Positions 43,847-55,565 of a stretch of 64,000 bases of DNA are shown here, piece after piece. A model generated the notes under the pieces. That model made no database searches. It saw only the letters and a program-made list of their open reading frames with translations, and was not told the DNA's origin. The stretch comes from Arenimonas daejeonensis (GTDB lineage: Bacteria > Pseudomonadota > Gammaproteobacteria > Xanthomonadales > Xanthomonadaceae), in NCBI RefSeq assembly GCF_007993735.1, contig NZ_CP042453.1, positions 744,001 through 808,000 of the forward strand. Reading direction: 5' to 3'. Numbering within the stretch: position 1 is the first letter of the stretch; each line of letters begins with the position of its first letter. A program made the position numbers and the translations under genes.

Positions 43847-46283
43847 CGGCCGCCTGCAGGTCCGCGCGCAGGCGCTGCAGCTCCGGCTGGTAGGGCGCGC
43901 CTGCCGGGCCCAGCGCCGCCAGTTTCGCCGCCATCACGTCGGCCATCGCGTTCGCGCCCCCGGCATCGCCGCGCGCCAGCCGCAGGCGGGCTTCCAGTCC
44001 GTCGCACAGCGCGTACAGCACCTGGTCTTCGCCCGAATGCGCACGCGCCGCAGCGCGCGCTTCGTCCAGCCGCGCCGCCGCCAGGTCCAGCTCGCCGCGT
44101 TGCAGCCGGGTCTCGGCCAGGCTCTGCAGCACGGCCACGGTGAGCGGGCTCTGTTCGCCGGTGTACTGGCGCGACATGGCCAAGGCGTCCTCCAGCAACG
44201 GCAGCGCTTCGTCGGCGCGGCCGCCGCGCAGGATGATCTTGCCCAGGTTGGCCTGCATCGCCGCCAGTGCCGCCGACGGTCCGTACAGGTCGCGGCGCAG
44301 GCCGCTGGCCAGGCGCAGGCGCTCTTCGGCGGCGGCCAGGTCGCTTTTCCGGAACGCGACCGCGGCCCAGTTGCCCAGGGTCAGCAGCGCGCCCGCCGAA
44401 TGCTGCTGGCCGATCGCGCTGTAGGCGGCCCAGGCATCGGCGAAGGCGGCATCGGCCGGCTCCACCTCGTTGTTGCCCATGTAGGCGATGCCCAGGCTGT
44501 TGAGCAGGCTGGCGGTGGAGGCGTGTTCGCGGCCGAAGTGGGCGTCGTGTTCGACCAGTGCGGCCCGCAGTGTGTCGATCGAGCGCTGCAGGCCCGATTC
44601 CTCGCGTTCCACCTGCGCCTGCAATTGCCGGCTGCCGAGCAGAGCGATGCGGTGCCGGCCGGGGTCGGCGTTCCAGTAGGCCTGGGCCTCGTCCAGCAGG
44701 CGCCGGGCTTCGGCGGTGTTGCCGCGCCGCAGTTCGACTTCGGCCAGCTGCAGCGAGATCTCGGCGCGCTGGTCGGGCGCGGCCTGCGCCTCGGGCGTGG
44801 CCAGGAACTCGCGCAGCAGGGGCGCCGCGCCCTCGTAGTCGTTCATGTAGCCGTACAGCGCGCCCAGCGTCTCGAGCAGTTCGGCGCGGGTCTGCGGCTG
44901 GTCGCGGTACTGGTCGGCCAGGCGCTTGGCGCTTTCGTCCAGCACCTGCTTGGCGGTGAGCGAATCGGCGCCGGCGTTTTCGCCGGCGGTGCGGAACATC
45001 AGCATCAGGTAGTTCTTCACCGCCTCGGCGCGGGCCATCTCCAGCCGGGCCTGGTCGCGTTCGCGTTCGGCCTCGCGCGCCTGCCAGGCCACGCCGACCA
45101 GGCCGGCCAGCAGCGGCACCATCACCGCCGTGCTGACCGCCACCGCCACCCGGTGCCGGCTGATGAAACGCCGCAGCCGGTAGCCGCGTGTGTCGCCGCG
45201 CGCGTGCACCGGTTCGCGGCGCTGGTGCCGGGCGATGTCGTTCCACAGCTGCGAGGCGCTCTGGTAACGCGCGGCCGGTTCGCGGCGCAGGGCCTTGAGC
45301 ACGATCGCGTCCAGGTCGCCGAACAGCTTGCGCCGCAGCACCGGTCCGTCGCGGGTGGCGACCTCGCTGGGCGGCGGCGGGTCGGCTTCCAGCCGGCGCG
45401 CCAGGGTGGTGGGCAGGGCGGAGTCGCGCAGGCGCCAGGGCGAGGCGCCGACCAGAAGTTCGAACAGCAGCAGGCCCAGCGAATACACGTCGGTGGCCAT
45501 GGTGATCGCGCCGCCTTCGATCTGTTCCGGCGCGGCGTAGTCGGGCGTCAGCAGGTGCAGGGTCTGGGCTGGCGTCGCACTTTCGGCCATCAGCCGGGCG
45601 ATTCCGAAATCCAGCAGTTTCACGTGGCCGTCGCCGGTGACCAGGATGTTGGCGGGCTTTAGGTCGCGGTGCACCACCAGGTTGCGGTGGGCGAAGTCCA
45701 CCGCGTTGCAGATTTCACGGAACAGATTCAGGCGTGCGTCCAGCCCCAGCCGTTTGGCATCCGCATACCGCAGGATGTCCAGGCCATCCACGTATTCCAT
45801 GGCCATGTAGGGGCGGCCATCGGGTGCGATGCCGCCATCCACCAGGCGGGCGATGCCGGGGTGTTCGAGCGCGGCCAGGATGCGTCGCTCGTTGCCGAAG
45901 TGCGCCATCGCGCCGGCGGCCTCCGGGCGGATCAGCTTCAGTGCCACGTGCTGTTCGAAGTCGGCATCGTGGCGCACGGCCAGGTAGACCTCGCCCATGC
46001 CGCCGCGGCCGATCAGCTTTTCGATCCGGAAATCGCCGACGACCTCTTCCGGCGACAGCGAGCTGTACTCCGGGGTTTCGGGCTCCGGCACCGATTCCGC
46101 CGGCTTCTCCAGGAAGCCGGGCTGCGACTCCAGCGCCCGGAACATGCGCCGCACGCGGTCCCGCGTCGCCTCGTCCACGTCGGCGCGGGCGAGGGCGCGT
46201 TCGCGGTCTTCGGGGTCGAGTTCGTGCAGCTTGTCGAACAGGGCGGCGACGGCCGCCCACTGTCCGGTGGTGTCCTGGTTCAT
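43830..46283 (-). CDS. Membrane Ser/Thr protein kinase with TPR sensor domain
   Basis: An intact 817-residue protein. Kinase domain residues about 85-350: GRGGMGEVYLAVRHD (P-loop), VALKLI (Lys), VVHRDLKPANILV (catalytic loop), LLDFGIARL (DFG) and DYAAPEQIEGGA (activation segment). A membrane helix (about residues 385-405, VAVAVSTAVMVPLLAGLVGVAW) places the C-terminal tetratricopeptide-like repeats (ALVEHDAHFGREHASTAS, LLTLGNWAAVAFRK and others) in the periplasm. It probably phosphorylates the adjacent ECF sigma factor, like PknS with EcfK and PknT with EcfP. No frameshift is seen. Confidence 0.93.
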   Translation of the reverse strand: MNQDTTGQWAAVAALFDKLHELDPEDRERALARADVDEATRDRVRRMFRALESQPGFLEKPAESVPEPETPEYSSLSPEEVVGDFRIEKLIGRGGMGEVYLAVRHDADFEQHVALKLIRPEAAGAMAHFGNERRILAALEHPGIARLVDGGIAPDGRPYMAMEYVDGLDILRYADAKRLGLDARLNLFREICNAVDFAHRNLVVHRDLKPANILVTGDGHVKLLDFGIARLMAESATPAQTLHLLTPDYAAPEQIEGGAITMATDVYSLGLLLFELLVGASPWRLRDSALPTTLARRLEADPPPPSEVATRDGPVLRRKLFGDLDAIVLKALRREPAARYQSASQLWNDIARHQRREPVHARGDTRGYRLRRFISRHRVAVAVSTAVMVPLLAGLVGVAWQAREAERERDQARLEMARAEAVKNYLMLMFRTAGENAGADSLTAKQVLDESAKRLADQYRDQPQTRAELLETLGALYGYMNDYEGAAPLLREFLATPEAQAAPDQRAEISLQLAEVELRRGNTAEARRLLDEAQAYWNADPGRHRIALLGSRQLQAQVEREESGLQRSIDTLRAALVEHDAHFGREHASTASLLNSLGIAYMGNNEVEPADAAFADAWAAYSAIGQQHSAGALLTLGNWAAVAFRKSDLAAAEERLRLASGLRRDLYGPSAALAAMQANLGKIILRGGRADEALPLLEDALAMSRQYTGEQSPLTVAVLQSLAETRLQRGELDLAAARLDEARAAARAHSGEDQVLYALCDGLEARLRLARGDAGGANAMADVMAAKLAALGPAGAPYQPELQRLRADLQAAVTKKG

Positions 46284-46335
46284 CGCGCCGTTCCCCGGTC
46301 GGTACCAGCCCGACGATAACCCGCCGGGCGCCGGC

Positions 46336-46710
46336 TCAGCCGCAGTACGCGCGGGTGACCTTGTTGTCGGCGTCCACGTCCAGGTTCAGGCGGTCTTCGC
46401 GGTAGTCCATGGTCACGGCCATGCCGGGTTTGATCACGCGCATGCGTTCGGAGCCGGAGTCGGTCTTGGCTTTGGCGACCAGGGCTTCGTCGGCGACCTG
46501 GCCGAGGGTCCACTGCACCGGGGTGGCGTCACAGGTCATGGCGGGCGTCTCCGCGGTGGGGGCTTCGGGAAGGGGTGGCTCGGTACCGGCGGGTTCGCCG
46601 GCCATGGCCGGCGGGGCCTCGCTGTTGGCGTCGGCTTCGGACGACGGCGTGGCGCAGGCCACCAGCAGCAGTGCGGCGGCGGCGGCGAAGGCATGGACGA
46701 AGTGACGCAT
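46336..46710 (-). CDS. I78-family peptidase inhibitor lipoprotein
   Basis: An intact 124-residue protein. Signal MRHFVHAFAAAAALLLVAC with lipobox LVAC, then a Pro/Ala/Glu linker, and a C-terminal I78 domain with the family signature AVTMDYREDRLNLDVDADNK and final AYCG; the second Cys region CDATPVQWTLG is at its start. I78 proteins block serine proteases in Gram-negative bacteria. It is 52 bases past the kinase start and in the same direction upstream of it. Confidence 0.87.
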   Translation of the reverse strand: MRHFVHAFAAAAALLLVACATPSSEADANSEAPPAMAGEPAGTEPPLPEAPTAETPAMTCDATPVQWTLGQVADEALVAKAKTDSGSERMRVIKPGMAVTMDYREDRLNLDVDADNKVTRAYCG

Positions 46711-46817
46711 CGGGGGATCTCCATCGGCAGGGTCCGCGGCAGCCTAACGCAGCCGCTGTCTTGCCGTCTTAACCCGCGCGGGCCGATGATGGCCCTCCCC
46801 CGGACGAGAGTTTCCGC

Positions 46818-49800
46818 ATGCCGCCCTGGCTGAAGCGTAAGCGGGTCTGGATCCCCGGCGCCCTGGCCCTGGCCCCTGGGCCTGTATGCGGCCGCGGGCT
46901 TCTGGTGGGCGCCACGGCTGATCCGCGACGCGATCATCGCCGACGGCAGCGCCGCGCTCGGCGTGCCGGTGTCGGTGGGCGAAGTGCAGACCCACCCCTT
47001 CACCTTCGAGATGACCGTGCACGACCTGGTGGTCGCGGATCCGGACGAGCCGCTGCTGGCGCTCGAGCGGCTCTATGTCGATTTCGAACTGGCCTCGCTG
47101 TGGCGGCGCGCCTGGACCTTCAGGATCGTGCGGCTGAACGGTCCGTTCGCGCGCGCCATCATCCGGCCCGACGGCTCGCTCAACCTGATGGACCTGGTGC
47201 CCGACGCGCCGCCGCAGGCCGAGCCGGAGCCCTTGCCCGGCGTGCACATCGAACAGCTGATCGTCTCGCGCGGCCAGGTCAATTTCGCCGACCGCAGCCG
47301 GCGCCAGCAGCCGGAAAAAGTGCTGGCGCCGATCCAGTTCGAACTCAGCGACTTCCGCACCACGCCCGAGGGCGGCGATTTCACCCTCAGCGCGGCCAGC
47401 GAAGCCGGCGAACGGTTCGACTGGAAGGGCCGGATCGCGGCGCAGCCGGTGAGCTCGCAGGGCGAATTCAGCATCCGCGGACTCAAGGCGCGCAGCGTCT
47501 GGGAATTCGCCAGCGAACAATTGCCGTTCGAGCTCGCGGCCGGCGAACTGGACCTGGCCGGCACCTACGATTTCCGTTACGACCAGGCCACGTCCCTGGA
47601 AGCGAGCCTGCCGGAGATCACCGGCACCGGGCTCACGCTGCGCGAAACCGGCCACGGCGAGGACCGGGTGGTGCTGCCCAAGCTCACCGTCGCCGACACC
47701 CGGCTGTCCTGGGCCCAGGGCACGGTGGACGTGGACAGCGTCACCGTGGAGGGCGCGCAGGTGGATTCCTGGCGCGAACCCGACGGCCGCTTCAGCATCG
47801 AACGCCTGCTGGCCGGTATGCCGGCGGATGCCGCGCCCGCGCAGGAGACCCCGGCGCCGGCCCCGGAGGCGGTGCCGCCCCGACGCCGGCACCGCCGGTC
47901 GAAGCCACGCCCGATGTCGTGATCCCGCCGGTGCCCGCCGATGCGCAGACACCACGCGAAGCCGTGGCCGAGGCCGCACCCGACTGGCAGATGCGCCTGA
48001 AGACCTTCACGTTGACCGGCGCGCAGATCGCCTTCGAGGATCGTTCGGTGACGCCGGCGGTGCCGTTCCGGATCGCGCCGCTGTCGGTCACCGCCACCGG
48101 CATCGACCTGGACCTCACGCATCCGGTGCCGGTGCAGATCGCCGGCCGGATCGACGACAGCGCCGACTTCACCGCCGCCGGCAGCGTCACGCCGGAAACC
48201 CTGGCGGCCGACCTCGAGGTCACGCTGTCGGGATTCGCGCTGCCGAAACTGCAGCCGTATCTCAACCAGAGCATGGCCGCCGACGTCACCTCCGGCACCC
48301 TGTCGGCGAAGGGCCGCGCCGTGCTGGCCCCGGAAGGCGCCACGCCCTGGCTCGGTTACGCCGGCGAGGCCTCGGTGGAAGGTTTCCGCCTGGTGGACCA
48401 GATCGATCGCGAAGAACTCGTGCGCTGGCAGCGCACCGACCTTGAAGGCCTGGAGCTGGGACTGGGCCCGGATGCGGTGAAAGCACGGCGGATCACCGCG
48501 CGCCAGCCTTTCCCATGGTCGTCGCGATCGCGCCCGACCAGACCGTGAACCTGGTGCGTGCGATGTCGCCCCGGCCACAGGCCCACCTGACGGAGGCGGT
48601 GGCGGCACGCGTGCACACCGTCACCGAAGCGACCGACATGGCGATCGACGTCGCCGAGCTGCGCCTGGTGGCCGCGACCATGAGCTTCTCGGACCGGTTC
48701 ATCCAGCCCAACTTCAGCGCCAGGGTCGAATCGCTCGACGGCACGGTGCGCGGCCTGTCCAGCAACCCGCGCCGGGCCGCGAAGGTGGACCTGGCCGGCT
48801 TCGTGGTGAACAAGTTCTCGCCGGTGATCATCCAGGGCGAGGTCAATCCTTTCCGCTACGACCTGCACACCGACCTGAAGCTGCAGTTCCGCAACATCGA
48901 CCTGCCGGTGTTCAATCCGTACTCGGGGCGTTACGCCGGTTTCGCGATCGCCAAGGGAAAACTCACCACCGAACTCGACTACACCATCCGCGACCGCCAG
49001 CTCGAGGCCAACCACCACGTGGTGCTGGACCAGCTCGAATGGGGCGAGGCCACCGACAGCCAGGACAAGGTCTCGCTGCCGATCCGCCTGGCCACCAGCC
49101 TGCTCAAGGACCGCGAGGGCGTGATCGACCTGGACCTGCCGATCACCGGTTCGCTGGACGACCCGACGTTCCGCGTCGGCCCGGTGGTGTGGCAGATCGT
49201 CAAGAACCTGGTGGTGAAGATCGTCACCGCGCCGTTCGCCTTCCTCGGGTCGCTGTTCGAAGGCGCCGAGGATGCGCAGTTCGTGGTGTTCGCGCCTGGC
49301 GACGCCGCGCTGTCGCCGGAGCAGCAGACCAGCCTGGCCGCGTTGGCCAAGGGCCTGGCGGAGCGGCCGCAGCTGCGCATCGAAGTGCCGGCCGGCCTGG
49401 TGCCCGAACTCGATGCGCCGGCGCTGGCGCAGCGGCGTTTCGACGCCGCGCTGGCGGTGCTGGCGGAAACCCCGGAGGACGGGACTTTCGCACTCGACGC
49501 GCTCGAACCCGACGACCGCATCGACCTGCTGCGCGACCTGTACAAGCAGCAGTTCGACCGGCGCGCCAAGATCCCCGACGAAGCCGAACCGCCGGAAGAC
49601 GCCGACCGCGCCGCCCGCAAGGCCCTGCGCGAGGCGCACGAACAGGCCTGGCTGACGGCCGAGCTGCTGCCGCGGTTCACGCCCACCGACACCGAGCTCG
49701 AGACCCTGGCGCAGGCGCGCGCGCAGGCGATCCAGGAAGCGCTGCTGGCCGGCGGCGAACTGGAACCGACGCGGGTGTTCGTCACCGGTGCGCGGCCGCT

Positions 49801-49846
49801 GGCGGCCAAGGACGGCCAGGTCAGCCTGGAGCTGGCGCTGGAGTGA
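46818..49846 (+). CDS. DUF748 AsmA-like envelope protein (three frameshifts)
   Basis: About 1,009 residues. After the first membrane segment (residues about 14-32, ending FWWAPRL when one surplus C near 46880 is removed) come repeated beta-rich units: IEQLIVSRGQVNFADRSR, LTLSAASEAGERFDWKGR, ITGAQIAFEDRSVT-like (LTGAQIAFEDRS), FSDRFIQPNFSARVESL and LPVFNPYSGRYAGFAIAKGK. DUF748 belongs to the AsmA/TamB-like bridges thought to move lipids between membranes. Further frame changes are near 47880 and 48512. The C-terminal 170 residues are charged and helical. Confidence 0.88.
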
Positions 49847-50753
49847 TCAGCGCGCGGCGACCGCGCCGTCGGCGAACTGCCGCAGCACCGCGTCTCGGGT
49901 CGCGTCGACATGCGTTTCCATCGGCGCGTGGCCGGCGCCGGCGATGGTGACCCAGCGTGCCGAAGGCAGGTCGCGGCGCAGGCGCTCGGCCGCCTCGGCC
50001 TTCACCCAGCGGTCGTCCTCGCCCCAGACCATAAGGGTCGGCACGCGGTCCAGTCGCTGTGCGTCGGCGGCCGGCGGCCACTGCGCCGAATAGCCGGTCA
50101 GGATCGCCAGCGCCGTGCCCGGCTGTTGCAGCGGCGTCAGGTAACCGCTCACTTCCGCTTCGCTGGGTTCGCGGTTGTAGGCGCGTTCGATCAGGCCGGC
50201 GATGCGTTCGGGATGGTGCAGGTAGCGGCTCTCGACCAGGCTGGCGATGAAGCGACGGAAGCGCGGCGATCGGTAACGTTCGCGGCTGCGCAGTTCGCGT
50301 GGCGAGATGATCGGGTTGCCGGCGATGTACACCACGCTGCGCGCCGTGCCCGGCTGCTGCGCCAGTTCGGCCACCACCCGCGTGCCCATCGAATGCCCCA
50401 GCAGGCACCAGCGCCGGCCCGGCGCCTGGGTTTCCAGCCACGGCCGCAGGGCCGACCCGGCGGTGCCCGGGAACGGCACGCGGGCGCTGTAGCCGTAGGC
50501 CGGCAGGTCCAGGGCCCAGACCGGGTGGCCGGCCGCCGCCAGCGCCGGCGCCAGATCGCGGAAGCTGAAGGTCGAACCGCCCAGGCCATGCACCAGCAGC
50601 ACCGGGCAGCCGGTCGCGCCACCGGTCGCCGGCCAGTGGCGCAGGTGCACCCGCACGCTGTCGATGGTCTCGAAGCGGGAGTTGGCGAAGGGCTCGGCGG
50701 CCGCCGGGGGCTTGCCAGGCACAGGCCGAGCAACAGGGGCGCAGGACGGTCAT
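49847..50753 (-). CDS. Exported alpha/beta hydrolase (two frameshifts near the N-terminus)
   Basis: About 302 residues. The catalytic core is intact: VLLVHGLGGSTFSF (oxyanion region), LLGHSMGTRVVAELA (Ser nucleophile), VWGEDDRWVKAEAAE (Asp) and IAGAGHAPMETHV (His). Repaired N-terminus MTVLRPLLLGLCLA looks like a signal peptide; two indels near 50735 and 50705 separate it from the core start KPPAAAEPFANSRFETI. It is probably a periplasmic esterase or lipase. It converges with DUF748, with no gap. Confidence 0.82.
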
Positions 50754-50811
50754 GCCGCGATTCAAGCGCAATCGACGTGGGTGCCGTGTCACGGGATCAT
50801 CCTGTTATGGA

Positions 50812-50827
50812 AACGATACGTAACGAT
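50812..50827 (+). promoter_or_regulatory. Direct repeat upstream of the Old Yellow Enzyme gene
   Basis: AACGAT-ACGT-AACGAT: a perfect 6-base direct repeat with a palindromic TACGTA centre, 64 bases before the ATG and in an unusually AT-rich patch. Possibly a regulator site or -35/-10 region; no regulator is suggested by the neighbours. Confidence 0.35.
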
Positions 50828-50890
50828 CATGGGGCTTTGTTGCGGCAATGAAGGGGTTCATCTTGCTCCCACCTCCACGGAGATCCCGAC

Positions 50891-51979
<1,089 letters not shown>

Positions 51980-52044
51980 ACCAGGGATGCAACCCACCAC
52001 CGCGGCATGGCCGGGCCGCGGTGGTGATGGGAGAATTGCGGCAT

Positions 52045-53406
52045 ATGACGCGCCTGTTCCGAAGCCTGCTGCTGTTTTCCTCGCTGCTGTTGGCGGCCTG
52101 CGCCGGCACCCCGGAGCGGCCGGACCTGGCGCGCCTGTACGAAGCCGAGACCAGCAACCCACACCAGCCGCCAGTGATCCTGATCCACGGCCTGATGGGT
52201 TCGACCCTGGTGGAGAAGGACACCGGCAAGGAATTCTGGCCCGGTGGCCTGGGCTCCCTGGCCTTCAGCGAATACCGCGAACTGGCGCGCATGAAGACCG
52301 CCGAGGCGCAGGGCGGCGGCCTGGTGCCGGGCGACCTGTTCTACGGCGTCGCCCGCACCGACTTCTACGGCGCGCTGCGCGACACGCTGGAGAACATCGG
52401 CCGCTTCAAGCGTGGCACGCCGGGCACCCCGGTCAGCGCCGACGACCGCCGCCGCTATTACGTGCTGCTGTACGACTGGCGCAAGGAAAACCTGGTCGCC
52501 GTGCGCCAGCTGCACGAACTGATCAACCAGATCCGCCGCGACTACAACGACCCGGACCTGGCGGTGGACATCGTCGCGCACAGCAACGGTGGCCTGATCG
52601 CCAACTACTACCTGCGCTACGGCCCCAAGGACGTGTTGACCTCGGACGAGTTCATCCTGGAACCTGGGCGCGCACCGGATCCGCCGCATGGTGCTGCTGG
52701 GCACGCCCAACCTGGGCGCCGTCACCAGCCTCGAACGCCTGCAGCAGGGTTTCAGGATCGCCTGGCGCACGGTGCCGGTGGAGGTGCTGGTGACCTTCGC
52801 CACGCCGTTCGAGGCGCTGCCGCATCCGGACGCGCAGGTGATCTATTCACCCGAAGGCAAGCCCATTCCCTTCGACATCTACGACCCCGATGCCTGGCGC
52901 GTGCGGCTCTGGTCGGTGTTCTCGCCGGAAGTCGAGGCGCGTGTCCTGGCCGATGCGCCGGACCGTGAAACCGGCGAACTGAACATATGGCCGAGCTGCA
53001 GGCCTATTTCGTGCGCCACCTGGCGCGCGCCAAGCAGTTCCAGCGGGCGCTCAGCGCGCCGGCGCAGGCCAACGGCGTCGAGGTGGCGGTGTTCGGCGGC
53101 GACTGCACGCTCACCCCGGCCCGGGCGGTGCTCGACTTCGACGGCACCAGCGAGCGCCTGGTGATCCGCCCCGACGAGGTCAAGGCCCGGGTCGAGGGCG
53201 TGGACTACGAGCGCCTGCTGCTGCAGCCCGGCGACGACCTGGTGACCCGTGACTCCCAGCTCGGCCGCGGCCTGCCGACCGTGGCGGGCCAGCCTTCGGC
53301 CTTCTTCCCGCTGGCCCAGAGCTTCTTCCTGTGCGAAACCCACGACCAGCTGTCGGTCAACGCCTACTTCCAGAACAACCTGCTGCAGTTCCTGCTCGGC
53401 CGATGA
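52045..53406 (+). CDS. Lipoprotein esterase of the lecithin:cholesterol acyltransferase-like class (two frameshifts)
   Basis: About 454 residues. The lipobox is LLAAC after MTRLFRSLLLFSSL. Motifs of LCAT/PGAP1-like hydrolases: VILIHGLMGSTLVEKDTG near residue 40, YYVLLYDWRKENLVAVRQL, VDIVAHSNGGLIANYYL (nucleophile in AHSNGG) and, after the first break near 52660, RMVLLGTPNLGAVTSLERL. A second change near 52984 leads into MAELQAYFVRHLARA. Near its end is DGTSERLVIRPDE. Probably an outer-membrane lipase or acyltransferase; it faces the same way as the following gene. Confidence 0.85.
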
Positions 53407-53440
53407 GCGCGGGCCGGCCGGCGGGGCATAGAATGGCCGC

Positions 53441-54205
53441 ATGAAGGACCTGCGTTCCCTGCTCATCGACTGCCGCATCGAACTGCGCAAGCTCTCGCGC
53501 GACTTCCAGAAGACCGAGCTGTGCGAACGCCTGGACCTGGCCATCCAGTCCGCGATCAACGCCTCGACCGCCGCCAGCAGCGAAGCGGTGAACGACGCGC
53601 TGCCGCCGGAGAAGGCGCAGACCGTCAGCCAGGTCGCGCTGGCCTGGCAGACCGCTTCGCGTGACCTCAAGTTCTCCGACCCGGCCATCCACGCGCGCCT
53701 GAGCGAGAAGGTGATGCGCCTGCTCGGCGCCAAGTCGCTGGTCGACCCGGCCACCGAGATCATCCAGCTCGAACAGGTCAGCGCCACGATGCAGGCGCGC
53801 ATCACCGCGCTGGAAAAGGAAAACAAGGCGCTGGGAGTCGAACGCGACGCGCTGCTCGGCGCCCTGGCGACCGCCGCGCCCCAGCTCAAGGACGGCGGCG
53901 ACCGCCTGGCGGTGGCGCTGGCGCGGGTGTCCTGGCTCAAGGCCGAAGCGAACAAGGCGACCGAAATGGCGTCGTCGCCGGAACGCGCGGCCAAACGCGC
54001 GCCCGAACCGCAGGACACCGTGCCCACGCCGCAACTGCTGGAAGCCGCCGCCGCCGGCGCCGCCGCCTTCACCAAGGAACAGCGCGAATGGTGCGTCGGC
54101 GAGGCGATGGTGCTCACCGGCTTCTCGTTCACGCCGGTCGAGCTGATCGAGAAAGGCGACGCCGCGATGGCGAAGATCATCGTCGAGGCCCGCCGGGGCG
54201 GCTGA
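53441..54205 (+). CDS. Helical hypothetical protein
   Basis: An intact 254-residue soluble protein with no signal. The N-terminus is helical (SLLIDCRIELRKLSRDFQ), the middle has a coiled coil (residues about 108-132, QLEQVSATMQARITALEKEN), and the C-terminus includes KEQREWCVGEAMVLTGFSFT. No family known to me; its position 34 bases after the esterase gene suggests one transcript. Confidence 0.7.
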   Translation: MKDLRSLLIDCRIELRKLSRDFQKTELCERLDLAIQSAINASTAASSEAVNDALPPEKAQTVSQVALAWQTASRDLKFSDPAIHARLSEKVMRLLGAKSLVDPATEIIQLEQVSATMQARITALEKENKALGVERDALLGALATAAPQLKDGGDRLAVALARVSWLKAEANKATEMASSPERAAKRAPEPQDTVPTPQLLEAAAAGAAAFTKEQREWCVGEAMVLTGFSFTPVELIEKGDAAMAKIIVEARRGG

Positions 54206-54319
54206 AGCCGCTGCGTGAACGGGAGCTGTGGTGGTATGTCGATGGGGACGTGACAGCGGATTGACGCGGCCTAGAATCGGCCCACGGTCCCGGCCTCCGC
54301 CGGGCGCGAAGGGTCCCGC

Positions 54320-55412
54320 ATGCCGTTGTCCGCTGCCCGATTGATCGTCCTGCTGTTCGCCAGCCTGTGCCTGTCGCCGCTGCAGGCCGCGGAAACGCAA
54401 CCGCCGTCACCCGAAGAAGAAGCGCTGCCGGACGAGATCGACGGCATGAAGGTGCTCGATGCCGTGGTGGTCAGCGGCGTGCAGCCGGGTCCCGGCCTGT
54501 GGAAAGTCTCGCGCGACGGCAAGGTGATGTGGGTGCTGGCCGGCCTGTGGCCGCTGCCCAAGCGCATGGAATGGAACACGCTGCCGCTGGAGCGCCACAT
54601 CGCCCGCGCCGGCGTGGTGCTGATGCCGCCGACGGTGAAGATCGAGGCCGAAGGTGCGGCATTCGGCGGCATCTTCCTGCTGCCGCGGCTGATGTCGGCG
54701 CGCAACAACCCGGAGAAGGAAAAGCTGGCGGACGTGCTGCCGGCGACCGACTACGCACGCTGGACGCGGCTGAAGGCGGTCTATCTGGGGCGTGACCGCG
54801 GCGTCGAGAAACGCCGCCCGATCCTGGCCGCGATCGAACTGCGCGAAAGCGCTCTGGACGCGCACGACCTGAGCCAGCGCGACATCATCGGCCGCGCGGT
54901 GACGCAGGCGGCGAAGAAGGCCGACGTGCCGCTGCAGCGGCCGCAGGTCACCCTCGTAGTCGCCGACGCCAAGGCCGCGGTGAAGGAATTCGCCGCCCGA
55001 CCGCTGGACGACGTCGAATGTTTCCGCCGCATCCTCGACCAGGTCGAAAACGACATGGACACGCTTGCGCAACGCGCCAACGCCTGGGCGCTGGGCGACA
55101 TCGCCGGGCTGCGCGCGTTGACCTACACCGACGTCGCCAAGACCTGCACCGATGCCATCCTGCAGAGCGGGCTGGCGCAGTCGCGCGGTTTTGACCAGGT
55201 GCCGGCGCGTGCGCAGGCCGCCTGGCTGGCCGAGGCCGAGAAGGCGCTGGCGACGCACGACGAAAGCGTGGCGATGCTGTCCCTGTCCCAGGGTGATCGG
55301 CCCCAGCGGTTACCTGGCGGCGCTGGAGCAGCGGGGTTATACGGTGGAGTCGCCGGAAGTCACCGGCGAACCGGGACCTGCGGACGAGGCAGCGCCCCCG
55401 GCAGCGGACTGA
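54320..55412 (+). CDS. Exported TraB/GumN family protein (one frameshift)
   Basis: About 364 residues with a signal peptide (MPLSAARLIVLLFASLCLSPL). The TraB/GumN fold is seen from LWKVSRDGKVMWVLAGLWPLPKR-type text: GLWKVSRDGKVMWVLAGL, then RPILAAIELRESALDAH, LAQRANAWALGDIAGLRAL and the catalytic-like C-terminal GPSGYLAALEQRGYTV. A base is lost near 55298, just before that last strand. The family is thought to hold metal-dependent peptidase-like (Tiki-type) enzymes; in xanthomonads GumN sits near the xanthan cluster, but no gum genes are here. Confidence 0.85.
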
Positions 55413-55531
55413 CCGGTAGCTGCGGCCTCGGTTGCTGCGGGCCGTCGAAAGGAACAGGAAGAAGACCCGTGTCGCCACCACGGCACCGATGCCGATCTCC
55501 AGGCTTCCGCCAGATCGATCGAATCCGCAGG

Positions 55532-55559
55532 GACGGGGCCCTGCGCGCAAGGCCCCGTC
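55532..55559 (-). terminator. Terminator of the double-glycine peptide gene
   Basis: GACGGGGCC, loop CTGCGCGCAA, GGCCCCGTC; a 9-bp perfect stem 7 bases after the peptide gene stop. No long U-run. The 119 bases between here and the TraB/GumN stop contain no gene I can support. Confidence 0.7.
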
Positions 55560-55565
55560 ATGCAT

